Assembly: GCF_000766795.1 (NCBI RefSeq)
Contig: NZ_JPDS01000002.1
Coordinates: forward strand, 935,001-999,000
DNA from: Polaribacter sp. Hel1_85
GTDB taxonomy: Bacteria > Bacteroidota > Bacteroidia > Flavobacteriales > Flavobacteriaceae
DNA: 64,000 nucleotides
Reading direction: 5' to 3'
This document shows positions 27,818-35,477 of this stretch, in pieces. The translations under genes were made by a program, and so were the position numbers. Each line of letters begins with the position of its first letter. Positions within the stretch are counted from its first letter, which is position 1. Below the pieces are notes generated by a model. The model was given only the letters and a program-made list of their open reading frames with translations, searched no databases and was not told the origin of the DNA.

Positions 27818-27873
27818 TTCATATAAGAATTTTAATACCCTAGTTTAGCAAGTAATAAAAACAATGAAGTGTA

Positions 27874-28485
27874 TTAATAGTTTATACCTTCTATTTTTTT
27901 TATCATCAGTTTATTGTTTTCATCTAAAGTATAAAATAAGTTTTCAGCAATAATTTTACTTTTTATTTTTGGAGGTTTGGTTATATAATTTATGGAAAGT
28001 GCAAGACCTTCTGGCTCTGTTAAATTGTATATAATTACACCAAATTTATTAATTAAAACTTCTGTAGATTCATATCGAACTACATGTTTATCTAATATAT
28101 GATTTTCACCTAAAACTTCTCTGTAAAGCTCAATAACAATTGCAAACTTATTATTAAAGTTTGTTGCATTTAAATACTGAGGTTTAATTACCGTTCTTCC
28201 TTTTGTATCAATAAAACCAAAATAAGATATTCCTTCTTTTTTTTCTGATATTAAACATCGTTCATTTATAAAAATAGGATATTTTTTATCGTCTATTTCT
28301 GTAACTACTAAATCATCTCTAAAATCAATAACAATATCTCCTTCTTGATTTATAAATGCCCATTGATCTCCTTTTTTTACTGCAGAATATCCTTCATTAA
28401 AAGGCGAAATAAAATCAAGTTTATCTGTGATTTGAGAAAACCCTAAAAAAGGAATTAAAATAAATAATATGAATGCTTTTTTCAT
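27874..28485 (-). CDS. exported WG-repeat protein
   Basis: A 203-residue protein with a signal peptide (MKKAFILFILIPFLGFSQ) and at least two WG-type repeats: YSAVKKGDQWAFINQEGDIV and SYFGFIDTKGRTVIKPQY. WG repeats are beta structures of unknown binding partner. It has its own CRP/FNR-type operator at 28542 with the standard geometry, so it is likely part of the stress regulon. Confidence 0.78.
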   Translation of the reverse strand: MKKAFILFILIPFLGFSQITDKLDFISPFNEGYSAVKKGDQWAFINQEGDIVIDFRDDLVVTEIDDKKYPIFINERCLISEKKEGISYFGFIDTKGRTVIKPQYLNATNFNNKFAIVIELYREVLGENHILDKHVVRYESTEVLINKFGVIIYNLTEPEGLALSINYITKPPKIKSKIIAENLFYTLDENNKLMIKKIEGINY

Positions 28486-28510
28486 GACTAAAATATTTTA
28501 AGATATATTC

Positions 28511-28555
28511 CTAAAAGTACTATAATTTAATACCTAATAAAATGACATTCATCAT
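28511..28555 (-). promoter_or_regulatory. CRP/FNR-type operator plus -7 box, WG-repeat gene
   Basis: The palindrome ATGACATTCATCAT is at 28542-28555. On the minus strand TACTTTTAG runs 28519-28511, with its TA 29.5 bp from the palindrome centre; the ATG is at 28485. Confidence 0.7.
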
Positions 28556-28615
28556 GTTGAGGTAAAAAAGAAAACATTCTTTTTTACACATTTTAGCTAC
28601 TTTAAAATTTAGTTT

Positions 28616-29002
28616 TTATAAATTTTTAATAACACTTTTTAATTTTTCACTTACTTCTTGAGCTATATTTTCTAATTGATTATTTTTAACAGATTGCATT
28701 GAAACTAATGGATTTATTGCTGCAATTTCAATTTTATTAGTATCAATCTCTTGAACAATAATATTGCAAGGTAACATGGTTCCTATTTTATCTTCTGCTT
28801 GCAAAGCTTTGTAAGCAAAAGCAGGATTACAAGCACCTAATATTTTATATTTTTTAAAATTGACATCAAGCTTTTTCTTTAATGTTTGTTGTATGTCAAT
28901 TTCAGTTAAAACACCAAAACCCTGTTCTTTTAATAATTCTGTTACTTTTTTAATAACATCTTCAAAATTTCCAGATATAATTTTATTATGATAATAACTC
29001 AT
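28616..29002 (-). CDS. DUF302 domain protein
   Basis: A 128-residue protein that is essentially one DUF302 domain: FEDVIKKVTELLKEQGFGVLTEIDIQQTLKKKL, then YKILGACNPAFAYKAL and GTMLPCNIIVQEI. The conserved Cys residues (GACNP, LPCN) are typical. Function is unsettled; a heme or redox role has been suggested for the fold. I choose the ATG at 29002, 4 nt after the stop of the upstream gene, over an ATG-like start 36 nt earlier inside it. Confidence 0.85.
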   Translation of the reverse strand: MSYYHNKIISGNFEDVIKKVTELLKEQGFGVLTEIDIQQTLKKKLDVNFKKYKILGACNPAFAYKALQAEDKIGTMLPCNIIVQEIDTNKIEIAAINPLVSMQSVKNNQLENIAQEVSEKLKSVIKNL

Positions 29003-29006
29003 TACT

Positions 29007-29414
29007 CTATTTTTTAAGTTCAATACTAAGTTTTGCAACCAACATTAATTCCGATTTGTTTATATTAGATACCGACGCAGCTATTTTACCTGCCGTTTTA
29101 ATAATAAGACTATTAATATCTTTTGTAAATAAAGAAGGATGCTCTTTTTTAAAATCGAGAAACTCATTATAACAAGTTTCAGAATTAGAAAAACCTTCGT
29201 TATTTAACCAATCAAAAACAGTTTCTATTTGATATGCTGCATCAGAATGAAAATCATCATCAACAGGATCAACTTTTGTCCACTTATTTTTTACAATTTT
29301 TTTTAAAACATCAAACTCAACTTCTTCCACAACATTGTCTGCAGCTGCTATTGCGTAAAATAATTTACCTAGATTTTCATAAAAAGAAATAATTGTATTT
29401 TGTGATGGTTTCAT
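29007..29414 (-). CDS. TerB-like helical protein
   Basis: This 135-residue all-helical protein resembles the tellurite-resistance TerB fold in its start (FYAIAAADNVVEEVEFDVLKKIV, residues about 15-40), where the acidic turn after 'A.aDg.v...E' would bind metal. The match is weak. The ATG at 29414 is preferred over a TTG two codons earlier. It is first in a two-gene unit with the DUF302 gene and lies 23 nt after the -7 box of the operator at 29468. Confidence 0.6.
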   Translation of the reverse strand: MKPSQNTIISFYENLGKLFYAIAAADNVVEEVEFDVLKKIVKNKWTKVDPVDDDFHSDAAYQIETVFDWLNNEGFSNSETCYNEFLDFKKEHPSLFTKDINSLIIKTAGKIAASVSNINKSELMLVAKLSIELKK

Positions 29415-29436
29415 AATCAATAATTTATGAATATGA

Positions 29437-29481
29437 GTAAAGTTAGATTATTACATTTTATAAAATTATGACATAAGTCAT
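29437..29481 (-). promoter_or_regulatory. CRP/FNR-type operator plus -7 box, TerB-like/DUF302 unit
   Basis: The palindrome ATGACATAAGTCAT (29468-29481) is the most symmetric GTCA-type copy. On the minus strand TAACTTTA lies at 29445-29438, with its TA 29.5 bp from the centre. The kinase gene diverges from the same region, but the mirrored plus-strand position has no box. Confidence 0.7.
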
Positions 29482-29553
29482 TTTTAAACAGAATTTTTAT
29501 CTAAAAAGTAGTATTTTTAAAAACTTTTTTAACCTTAAAACCTATTGCCAATA

Positions 29554-30795
29554 ATGCTTAATAAAGAGCAAGATATTTTTAACGTACTTTTTGAAGCAGT
29601 GTCTGAAGGCGTTGTTGTTGTTGATGATAAACAGAAAATAGTTTCTGTAAACTCTTCTGTAGAAAAAATGTTTGGATACGATAAAGGTGAACTTATTGAA
29701 CAACAACTTAATGTTTTAATACCTAGAAATTATCATGCTGGCCATGGAGCTCATTTTAATGGCTTTATGAAGAATAAGCAAAAAAGGCAAATGGGTAATG
29801 GTAGAGATTTGTATGGAGCTAGAAAAAACGGAGATGTTTTTCCTTTAGAAGCTGGTCTAAACCCTTTTGAGATTTATGGAAAAACATTTGTAATGGCTTT
29901 AGTTATAGATATTTCTGTTAGAAAACAGCAAGAAGCAGAAATATATAAATTAAATGAAGAGTTAGAAAAAAAGGTTAATGAAAGAACAAAAGAACTGAGT
30001 AAAACAGTTAACGAATTAAAGGTTGTAAATCTAGAATTAGATGAAGAAAACCAAAAAAGAATTGAAGCAGAAAACCAAATAAAAGATGCTTTAAAAAAGG
30101 AAAAAGAATTGAATGAGTTAAAAACCAAATTCTTGTCGTTGGTTTCTCATGAATTTAAAACACCTTTAAGTGGTATCTTAACTTCTACAATGTTGTTAGG
30201 TAAATATAAATTAGCAGAGCAACAATCAAAAAGAGATAAGCATTTAGAAACAATAACCAATAAAGTACATTATTTAAATAATATTTTAAATGACTTTTTA
30301 TCGGTAGAAAAACTAGAAACAGGTAAAATTAATTATAAGTTTCATACTTTTAAATTGAGTAAAGTAGTAGATGAAGTAATTTATAATGCCAATATGCTTT
30401 TAAAAGGAGGGCAAAGAATTAAATACCCAGAAGATATTGATGATATTTCTTTAACACAAGACGAAAAAACAATTGAATTAGCTTTATCTAACTTAGTAAA
30501 CAACGCAATTAAATATTCGCCAGAAAATACAGAAATAGACATTGATATAAAGCAAGACAAAAAATACACTATTTTTAAAATTAAAGATAACGGAATTGGA
30601 ATTCCTAAAGCAGATCAAAAGAATATATTTAACCGTTATTTTAGAGCAGAAAACGCGCTATTAACACAAGGAACAGGGATTGGTTTAAATATTATAAAAA
30701 GCCATTTACAGAATTTAGGAGGAAATGTTACCTTTGAAAGCGAAGAGAATGTTGGATCTACTTTTATAATGAAGGTTATTAACAAAGCAATATGA
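29554..30795 (+). CDS. PAS-domain sensor histidine kinase
   Basis: A 413-residue cytosolic kinase without membrane helices: PAS (about 5-123), a long coiled coil (about 125-190), HisKA with the phospho-His in FLSLVSHEFKTPLSG (His199) and HATPase_c with NLVNNAIKYSPE, DNGIGIPK and GTGIGLNIIKSHL. In the PAS domain His64 and Arg84 fall at the places of the FixL heme His and the distal Arg when aligned by eye, but many non-heme PAS domains share this pattern. I use the ATG at 29554; a TTG three codons earlier is less likely. It overlaps the response regulator by 4 nt (ATGA). Confidence 0.9.
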   Translation: MLNKEQDIFNVLFEAVSEGVVVVDDKQKIVSVNSSVEKMFGYDKGELIEQQLNVLIPRNYHAGHGAHFNGFMKNKQKRQMGNGRDLYGARKNGDVFPLEAGLNPFEIYGKTFVMALVIDISVRKQQEAEIYKLNEELEKKVNERTKELSKTVNELKVVNLELDEENQKRIEAENQIKDALKKEKELNELKTKFLSLVSHEFKTPLSGILTSTMLLGKYKLAEQQSKRDKHLETITNKVHYLNNILNDFLSVEKLETGKINYKFHTFKLSKVVDEVIYNANMLLKGGQRIKYPEDIDDISLTQDEKTIELALSNLVNNAIKYSPENTEIDIDIKQDKKYTIFKIKDNGIGIPKADQKNIFNRYFRAENALLTQGTGIGLNIIKSHLQNLGGNVTFESEENVGSTFIMKVINKAI

Positions 30796-31841
30796 AAAAA
30801 ATATTATTAATTGAAGATGATGTGGTTTTAAGAGAAAACACCACAGAACTTTTAGAATTATCTAATTACGAAGTTATTAATGCTCCAAATGGTAGAATAG
30901 GAGTAACAGTTGCAAAAGAAACTTTGCCAGATATTATTGTTTGTGATATTATGATGCCAGAACTAGATGGCTATGGCGTGCTAGAAGCTTTAACGCAAAA
31001 CGAAAATACACAACACATCCCTTTTATATTTTTATCTGCAAAAACAGAAAGAAAAGATGTTAGAAAAGGAATGGATTTAGGTGCAGATGATTATATCACC
31101 AAACCTTTTAATGAAGAAGAACTTATTAGTGCTATAGAAAGTCGGTTAGCAAAAGCAGCAATATTAAAGGATCAAAGAGAACAAAAAGAAGAAAGAAAAG
31201 AAGAGAATGAAGCTTTAAGAAGTTTAAATGATTTAAAAAATTATTTTGATGATAATGGAGAAACTTTTCTTTTTCCTAAAGAGTCAATCATTTATAAAGA
31301 AGGTAATAACTCTAATTATATTTATTTAATAATTAGCGGACTTATAAAATGCCATAAGTTAGATGAACAAGGAAAACAACTTACAACAGCGCTATACAAA
31401 GAAGATGATCTGTTTGGTTATACTTCTTTTACCCAGAATTTAGCATATCAAGAATCGGCAACTACAATACAAGAAACTGAATTAGTAGGTCTTTCTAAAA
31501 AGACATTAACTAATGTTTTAAGTAAAAACCATAAAGTAACTTTAGAATTAATAGAATTGCTAACTGAAGATTTAGCTGTTGTAAAAGATCAGCTTTTACA
31601 AATGGCTTATAGTTCTGTTAGTAAAAAAACAGCAAATACAATTTTAATGTTTGCCGAAAAATTAAATAGAAAACCAGAAGAGCAAATAAAAATTTCTAGA
31701 AATGATTTAGCAAGTGTTGCAGGTATTGCAACAGAAACATTAATAAGAACAATGTCTAGTTTTAAAAAGCAAGGTCTTATCGAAATTGAGGGTAGAACTA
31801 TTAGAATCTTAGATTTAGAAAAGCTAAAAGAAATCTGCTAA
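30792..31841 (+). CDS. response regulator: receiver + cNMP-like + Crp HTH
   Basis: A 349-residue fusion. The receiver (1-125) has Asp52 in VCDIMMPELDG and the Lys in ITKPF; a short charged linker (125-145) follows, then a cNMP-binding-like beta roll (150-245), a dimer helix (about 250-290) and a Crp/FNR winged helix (300-345). In the recognition helix GIATETLIR, Glu315 and Arg319 match FNR Glu209 and Arg213, which read the GA/TC of TGA-TCA half-sites; FNR Ser212 is Ile here. It has no FNR iron-sulfur Cys cluster. It is the leading candidate to bind the ten operators of this window. Confidence 0.93.
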   Translation: MKKILLIEDDVVLRENTTELLELSNYEVINAPNGRIGVTVAKETLPDIIVCDIMMPELDGYGVLEALTQNENTQHIPFIFLSAKTERKDVRKGMDLGADDYITKPFNEEELISAIESRLAKAAILKDQREQKEERKEENEALRSLNDLKNYFDDNGETFLFPKESIIYKEGNNSNYIYLIISGLIKCHKLDEQGKQLTTALYKEDDLFGYTSFTQNLAYQESATTIQETELVGLSKKTLTNVLSKNHKVTLELIELLTEDLAVVKDQLLQMAYSSVSKKTANTILMFAEKLNRKPEEQIKISRNDLASVAGIATETLIRTMSSFKKQGLIEIEGRTIRILDLEKLKEIC

Positions 31842-31863
31842 TATTGAGCGATTTAGAGCCAAT

Positions 31864-31908
31864 ATGACCAATATCATTTTTTTAAAAAGTCTTCTAATAT
31901 TATTTTTG
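31864..31908 (+). promoter_or_regulatory. CRP/FNR-type operator plus -7 box, Usp 1
   Basis: The palindrome ATGACCAATATCAT (31864-31877) is followed by a perfect TATTTTTG at 31901-31908, its TA 30.5 bp from the centre; the ATG of the Usp gene is 24 nt after the box. Confidence 0.75.
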
Positions 31909-31931
31909 TCTTTATACAAAGATGAATTTTA

Positions 31932-32774
31932 ATGAAAACGATTTTATTACCAACAGATTTTTCAGATAATTCTTGGAATGCGATTGAGTATGCTTTAAAT
32001 TTTTATAAAGACTCAACTTGCAATTTTTATTTATTACATATTAATAGGTTAAGTAGCATAGTAACTGATGATTATTACTATGCACATACTCAAGAAGTTC
32101 TTGTAGATGTTAAAGTAGAAAAAGCCAAAGAACAATTAAAAGCTCTTGTAAAAAAAATAGTAAAGAAATTTCCAAATAATAAAAATCATAAATTTTGTAC
32201 CTTAACAGATAACGGTTCTTTTATTGAATCTTTAAGAAAACACATTGAAGAGAAAAAAGTAGATGTTATTGTTATGGGAACAAAAGGAGCTAGTGGATTA
32301 AGTAAATTTATTATAGGTAGTAATACAGGAGATGTTATTACAAAAGTAAAATGTACAACGCTTGTTGTGCCAGAAAATGCAAAATTTAAAAAGATAGAAG
32401 AAGTAGCATTTCCTACAGATTTCTCTTTGCCTAAAAATTTACATGTATTGCAACCAATTGTAGATATTTTAAACAAAAAGAAATCATCTTTAAGAGTTTT
32501 AAATATTAGTAAAAAAGATTCAATATTAAACCCTCAGCAACAAAAAAGCAAAGAATTACTAGAAGATTATTTTTATAATTATACACACAGTTTTCATTTT
32601 TTAACAAATAAAAAAGTAGAAGATGCTGTGCAATGCTTTGTAAAAAGTAGAGACATAGATCTAATTGCAATGGTTGCAAAAAATCTAAATTATTTTCAAC
32701 AAATATTATTTCATAATAAAGTTGAAGAAATAAGCTATCATACAGATATACCTTTTTTAGTGCTTCATGAATAA
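31932..32774 (+). CDS. universal stress protein, tandem UspA domains (1)
   Basis: A 280-residue protein with two UspA-like domains. The first (1-150) has the ATP-binding motif G-x2-G-x9-G-S intact (MGTKGASGLSKFIIGSNT). The second (about 155-280) lacks it and ends in MVAKNLNYFQQILFHNK, so only half the protein should bind nucleotide. Usp proteins raise survival during growth arrest, starvation or low oxygen. First of four related genes in this cluster and directly behind the two-component system. Confidence 0.92.
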   Translation: MKTILLPTDFSDNSWNAIEYALNFYKDSTCNFYLLHINRLSSIVTDDYYYAHTQEVLVDVKVEKAKEQLKALVKKIVKKFPNNKNHKFCTLTDNGSFIESLRKHIEEKKVDVIVMGTKGASGLSKFIIGSNTGDVITKVKCTTLVVPENAKFKKIEEVAFPTDFSLPKNLHVLQPIVDILNKKKSSLRVLNISKKDSILNPQQQKSKELLEDYFYNYTHSFHFLTNKKVEDAVQCFVKSRDIDLIAMVAKNLNYFQQILFHNKVEEISYHTDIPFLVLHE

Positions 32775-32785
32775 AACAAAAAGTT

Positions 32786-33172
32786 ATGGATATTTCAATT
32801 TTTTTGGCAAAGTTTTGGGGTTATTATTTACTTATATTTTTCATTATTTTAAGTTTTAACCCTAAAAGGATAAGACAAATATTCAATGATTTAAATGATG
32901 AAAAATTTTTAATCATTTTATCATTTCTATCTATTATAATAGGATTGTTAAACATTTTATTTCATAATATTTGGGAATTAAATTGGAAACTTATCATAAC
33001 TCTAATTGGCTGGGTTTCTTTATTTATTGGATTATTCCTTTTTATTTTTCCAAAAAGAACAATAAGTTGGCTAAAATTTATAAATATAAAATTTGTTCAA
33101 ATTTTATATACATTACTTTTTTTAATAGGATTATACCTGTTAAATATAGCTTATGCTATCATTATAATTTAA
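32786..33172 (+). CDS. small integral membrane protein
   Basis: I do not recognise this 128-residue protein. It has four hydrophobic helices (about 8-24, 42-62, 67-88 and 103-126) joined by short basic loops (NPKRIRQ, FPKRTIS), so both loops likely face the cytosol. It starts 11 nt after the first Usp gene and is probably cotranscribed with it. Confidence 0.65.
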   Translation: MDISIFLAKFWGYYLLIFFIILSFNPKRIRQIFNDLNDEKFLIILSFLSIIIGLLNILFHNIWELNWKLIITLIGWVSLFIGLFLFIFPKRTISWLKFINIKFVQILYTLLFLIGLYLLNIAYAIIII

Positions 33173-33220
33173 TCAAAAAAGAATCCCTCTAGGTTCTTGC
33201 TCGAGGTTTCCTTTTAAATT

Positions 33221-33242
33221 GTCATTTCCTTGAAATAAGGAA
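33221..33242 (+). repeat. dispersed intergenic repeat, family A copy 1
   Basis: GTCATTTCCTTGAAATAAGG is a short imperfect palindrome preceded by a CTCGAGG segment. A relative sits at 41357-41381 (GTCATTCCCGTGAAAACGGG). Similar GTCATTCC...GGAA units recur in many bacterial genomes. Confidence 0.55.
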
Positions 33243-33269
33243 TTTATATTAACTTAAAACACCATAAAG

Positions 33270-33572
33270 ATGAAAATGAACATTCAATTTGTTAACATGT
33301 CTACAAGTGAAACTATGGAGGCTTACACAGTAAAAAAGTTAAATAACTTGATGAAGAAATATGATAAAATTATTAAAGCAAACGTGTTTTTTAAAAAAGA
33401 AAATGACTCTAAAGATAAAGGTGTGATTTGCGAAATAGAGTTAAGTGCTCCAGGACCAAGATTGTTTGCTTCTTCTAATGAAAAAAACTACGAACTTGCA
33501 GTAAAAAACACACTTAAAGATTTAGAAATACAATTAAAAAAGAGAAAAGGTATTATAAAAACCTACATGTAA
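33270..33572 (+). CDS. hpf: short ribosome hibernation promoting factor
   Basis: A 100-residue member of the HPF/RaiA (S30AE) family: MKMNIQFVNMSTSETMEAYTVKKL, a basic middle and CEIELSAPGPRLFASSNEKNYELAVKNTLKDLEIQLKKRKG. Such proteins occupy the decoding centre of the 30S subunit and stall idle ribosomes. It is the short form, without the C-terminal dimerisation domain of long HPF. There is no CRP/FNR-type site directly upstream; it may be read from the Usp 1 promoter. A hairpin at 33595 follows. Confidence 0.9.
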   Translation: MKMNIQFVNMSTSETMEAYTVKKLNNLMKKYDKIIKANVFFKKENDSKDKGVICEIELSAPGPRLFASSNEKNYELAVKNTLKDLEIQLKKRKGIIKTYM

Positions 33573-33594
33573 TTACATATAAATGTAATTTTAA

Positions 33595-33638
33595 ATATTT
33601 ATCAGATTAAAAAGATTTCTTTTTAGTCTGATAAATAT
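33595..33638 (+). terminator. 20-bp hairpin after hpf, overlapping the next operator
   Basis: The arms at 33595-33614 and 33619-33638 pair over 20 bp with one G-T or mismatch, around a 4-nt loop. It ends transcription of hpf or structures its 3' end. The right arm includes most of the palindrome CTGATAAATATCAT that controls the next Usp gene, so the terminator and the operator share sequence. Confidence 0.7.
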
Positions 33639-33672
33639 CATAGTTTTATTGTTAGTGGAGTTTTAACTTTAG
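33628..33672 (+). promoter_or_regulatory. CRP/FNR-type operator plus -7 box, Usp 2-3
   Basis: The palindrome CTGATAAATATCAT (33628-33641) and TAACTTTAG (33664-33672), its TA 29.5 bp from the centre. The ATG is 24 nt after the box. Confidence 0.75.
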
Positions 33673-33695
33673 GTATATTCTTAAATATACTAACA

Positions 33696-34544
33696 ATGAA
33701 AAAGATATTAATTCCTATCGATTTCTCTGAAAACGCAATAAACGCTGTTAATTATGCTTTAGCATTATTTAAAAATGAGTTTTGCAAGTTTTATATTTTA
33801 CATGCATATCAAGAAGATATTTATTTAAGTAACGCTCCAATTTCTAGAGAAACAATTAAAGAAGTTATTAGAACTGTTGGAAAAGATTCTCAATTACAAC
33901 TTAAAAATGCGCTGAAGCAGATTAAAAAGCTTTCGCCTAATTCTAAACACCTATTTAAAATTATATCTGCCAATAATATTTTGGTAGATGAAGCAGATTT
34001 AATTGTAGAAGAAAAAAATATAGATCTCATTATTATGGGTACACGTGGCGCTACAAATAATAAGAAGTTAACATTTGGAAGCCATACACTACAAGTTCTA
34101 AAATATGTAAAATGTCCTGTTTTAGTTATTCCAGAAAATTATTCTTTTAAAGAACCAAATCACATTCTTTTTGCTACAGATTATAGCATGCCATATCAAC
34201 AAAGAGAGCTAGAACTTTTAGGTGAAATAGCTGCTGATAATAATTCGATAATAGATTTACTCTACATTTCAGATAGTAGTAATTTATCGCTAAGACAAGA
34301 AAATAACCAGTCTTTTATTAAAGATAACCTAAGAAATACTAAGATTCATTTTAAACTAACAAAAGATAAAAATATTTCAAACGAAATTTATACGTACATA
34401 AAAGATTATGAAACAGATATTTTAGTGATGATAAATAGAAGGCATTCTTTTTTAGAAAATATTCTATTTAAAGATAATGTAGATAGAATAAGCTTGTCTG
34501 TAAATATTCCTTTTTTGGCGTTACAAAACATGAGACGTAATTAA
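33696..34544 (+). CDS. universal stress protein, tandem UspA domains (2)
   Basis: A 282-residue tandem Usp. The N-terminal domain keeps the ATP motif (MGTRGATNNKKLTFGSHT); the C-terminal domain has instead MINRRHSFLENILFKDNV, a motif shared with the two following paralogues. It has its own CRP/FNR-type operator and runs into the next Usp gene 22 nt later, so the two probably form one transcript. Confidence 0.92.
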   Translation: MKKILIPIDFSENAINAVNYALALFKNEFCKFYILHAYQEDIYLSNAPISRETIKEVIRTVGKDSQLQLKNALKQIKKLSPNSKHLFKIISANNILVDEADLIVEEKNIDLIIMGTRGATNNKKLTFGSHTLQVLKYVKCPVLVIPENYSFKEPNHILFATDYSMPYQQRELELLGEIAADNNSIIDLLYISDSSNLSLRQENNQSFIKDNLRNTKIHFKLTKDKNISNEIYTYIKDYETDILVMINRRHSFLENILFKDNVDRISLSVNIPFLALQNMRRN

Positions 34545-34566
34545 TAAAATATTAAAAATAAATATC

Positions 34567-35397
34567 ATGAAAAATATACTTTTACCTACCGATTTTTCAG
34601 ATAATTCTTGGAATGCAATTCAATATGCAGTTGAATTATTTAAAGATGAAAAATGTAATTTCTTTTTATTGAATACCTATACTCCAATGATTTATAATTT
34701 AGAATATACTTCTAGGTTTGGTTTAATTGAAGCAATGGGAGCAACATCAAAAAAGAGTTTAAATGAGCTTCAAGAGAAAGTTGAAAAAAAATATAAGAAC
34801 CCAAATCATACATACAATCAAATTTCTACTTTTAATACATTAACACATGAAATAGATGAGCTTTATGATGGTAATGTTATAGATTTTATTGTAATGGGTA
34901 CCAAAGGAGCAACTGGTTTAAGTGAAATTTTATTTGGGTCTAATACAGTACATGTAATTAAAAATGCAAAATGCCCAGTGTTAGCAATACCTAGTGATTT
35001 TGCTTTTGAAACTCCTCGTGAAATTTTATTTCCATCAGATTATGAAATTTCGTTTCATAAAAAACAAATAAAACAAATTGTAGGTATTGCAACTTCTCAT
35101 AAATCAAGAGTTCATATTTTAAATGCATCTTTTGGTTATGGTTTATCAGAAAATCAAGAAAAAAATAAACAAAAGTTAGAAGAGTTACTTAAAGATGTTA
35201 CGCATTTATTTCATAGTGTAAGTAATGAAAGTGTTACAGAAGCAATTACTGAATTTCAAACAAAAGAGCGAATTAACCTGTTAGTTATGATTAATAATAA
35301 GCACTCTTTTTTCGAGAATTTATTTTTTAAATCAAAAATTAACCAAATAGGCTTTCATTTAAAAACTCCTTTCTTGGTAATTCCATCAAGTAAATAA
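34567..35397 (+). CDS. universal stress protein, tandem UspA domains (3)
   Basis: A 276-residue tandem Usp, closest by eye to the first one (LLPTDFSDNSWNAI is identical). The N-terminal ATP motif MGTKGATGLSEILFGSNT is intact. The C-terminal half carries MINNKHSFFENLFFKSKI in place of a nucleotide loop. No separate promoter is visible, consistent with readthrough from Usp 2. Confidence 0.92.
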   Translation: MKNILLPTDFSDNSWNAIQYAVELFKDEKCNFFLLNTYTPMIYNLEYTSRFGLIEAMGATSKKSLNELQEKVEKKYKNPNHTYNQISTFNTLTHEIDELYDGNVIDFIVMGTKGATGLSEILFGSNTVHVIKNAKCPVLAIPSDFAFETPREILFPSDYEISFHKKQIKQIVGIATSHKSRVHILNASFGYGLSENQEKNKQKLEELLKDVTHLFHSVSNESVTEAITEFQTKERINLLVMINNKHSFFENLFFKSKINQIGFHLKTPFLVIPSSK

Positions 35398-35407
35398 AAG
35401 TATTGAA

Positions 35408-35452
35408 CTGATTAAGGTCATTTTGTTTTTTTTACTTAGTAGTTAAATTTAG
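35408..35452 (+). promoter_or_regulatory. CRP/FNR-type operator plus -7 box, Usp 4 unit
   Basis: The palindrome CTGATTAAGGTCAT (35408-35421) and TAAATTTAG (35444-35452), its TA 29.5 bp from the centre. It begins 11 nt after the previous gene and probably drives the six-gene run from 35478 to the helical protein at 39020. Confidence 0.75.
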
Positions 35453-35477
35453 ATCAAAATATTTAACAAGTCTTATT

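Noticed and set aside
29496..29519. Plus-strand promoter for the kinase from the operator at 29468
   Set aside because: TATTTTTA at 29512 begins 37.5 bp from the centre instead of about 30, and no box is at the standard place; autoregulation of the kinase stays open.
33595..33641. Reading the hairpin arms after hpf as a CRISPR or tandem repeat
   Set aside because: Only two inverted copies exist; it is a single stem-loop.
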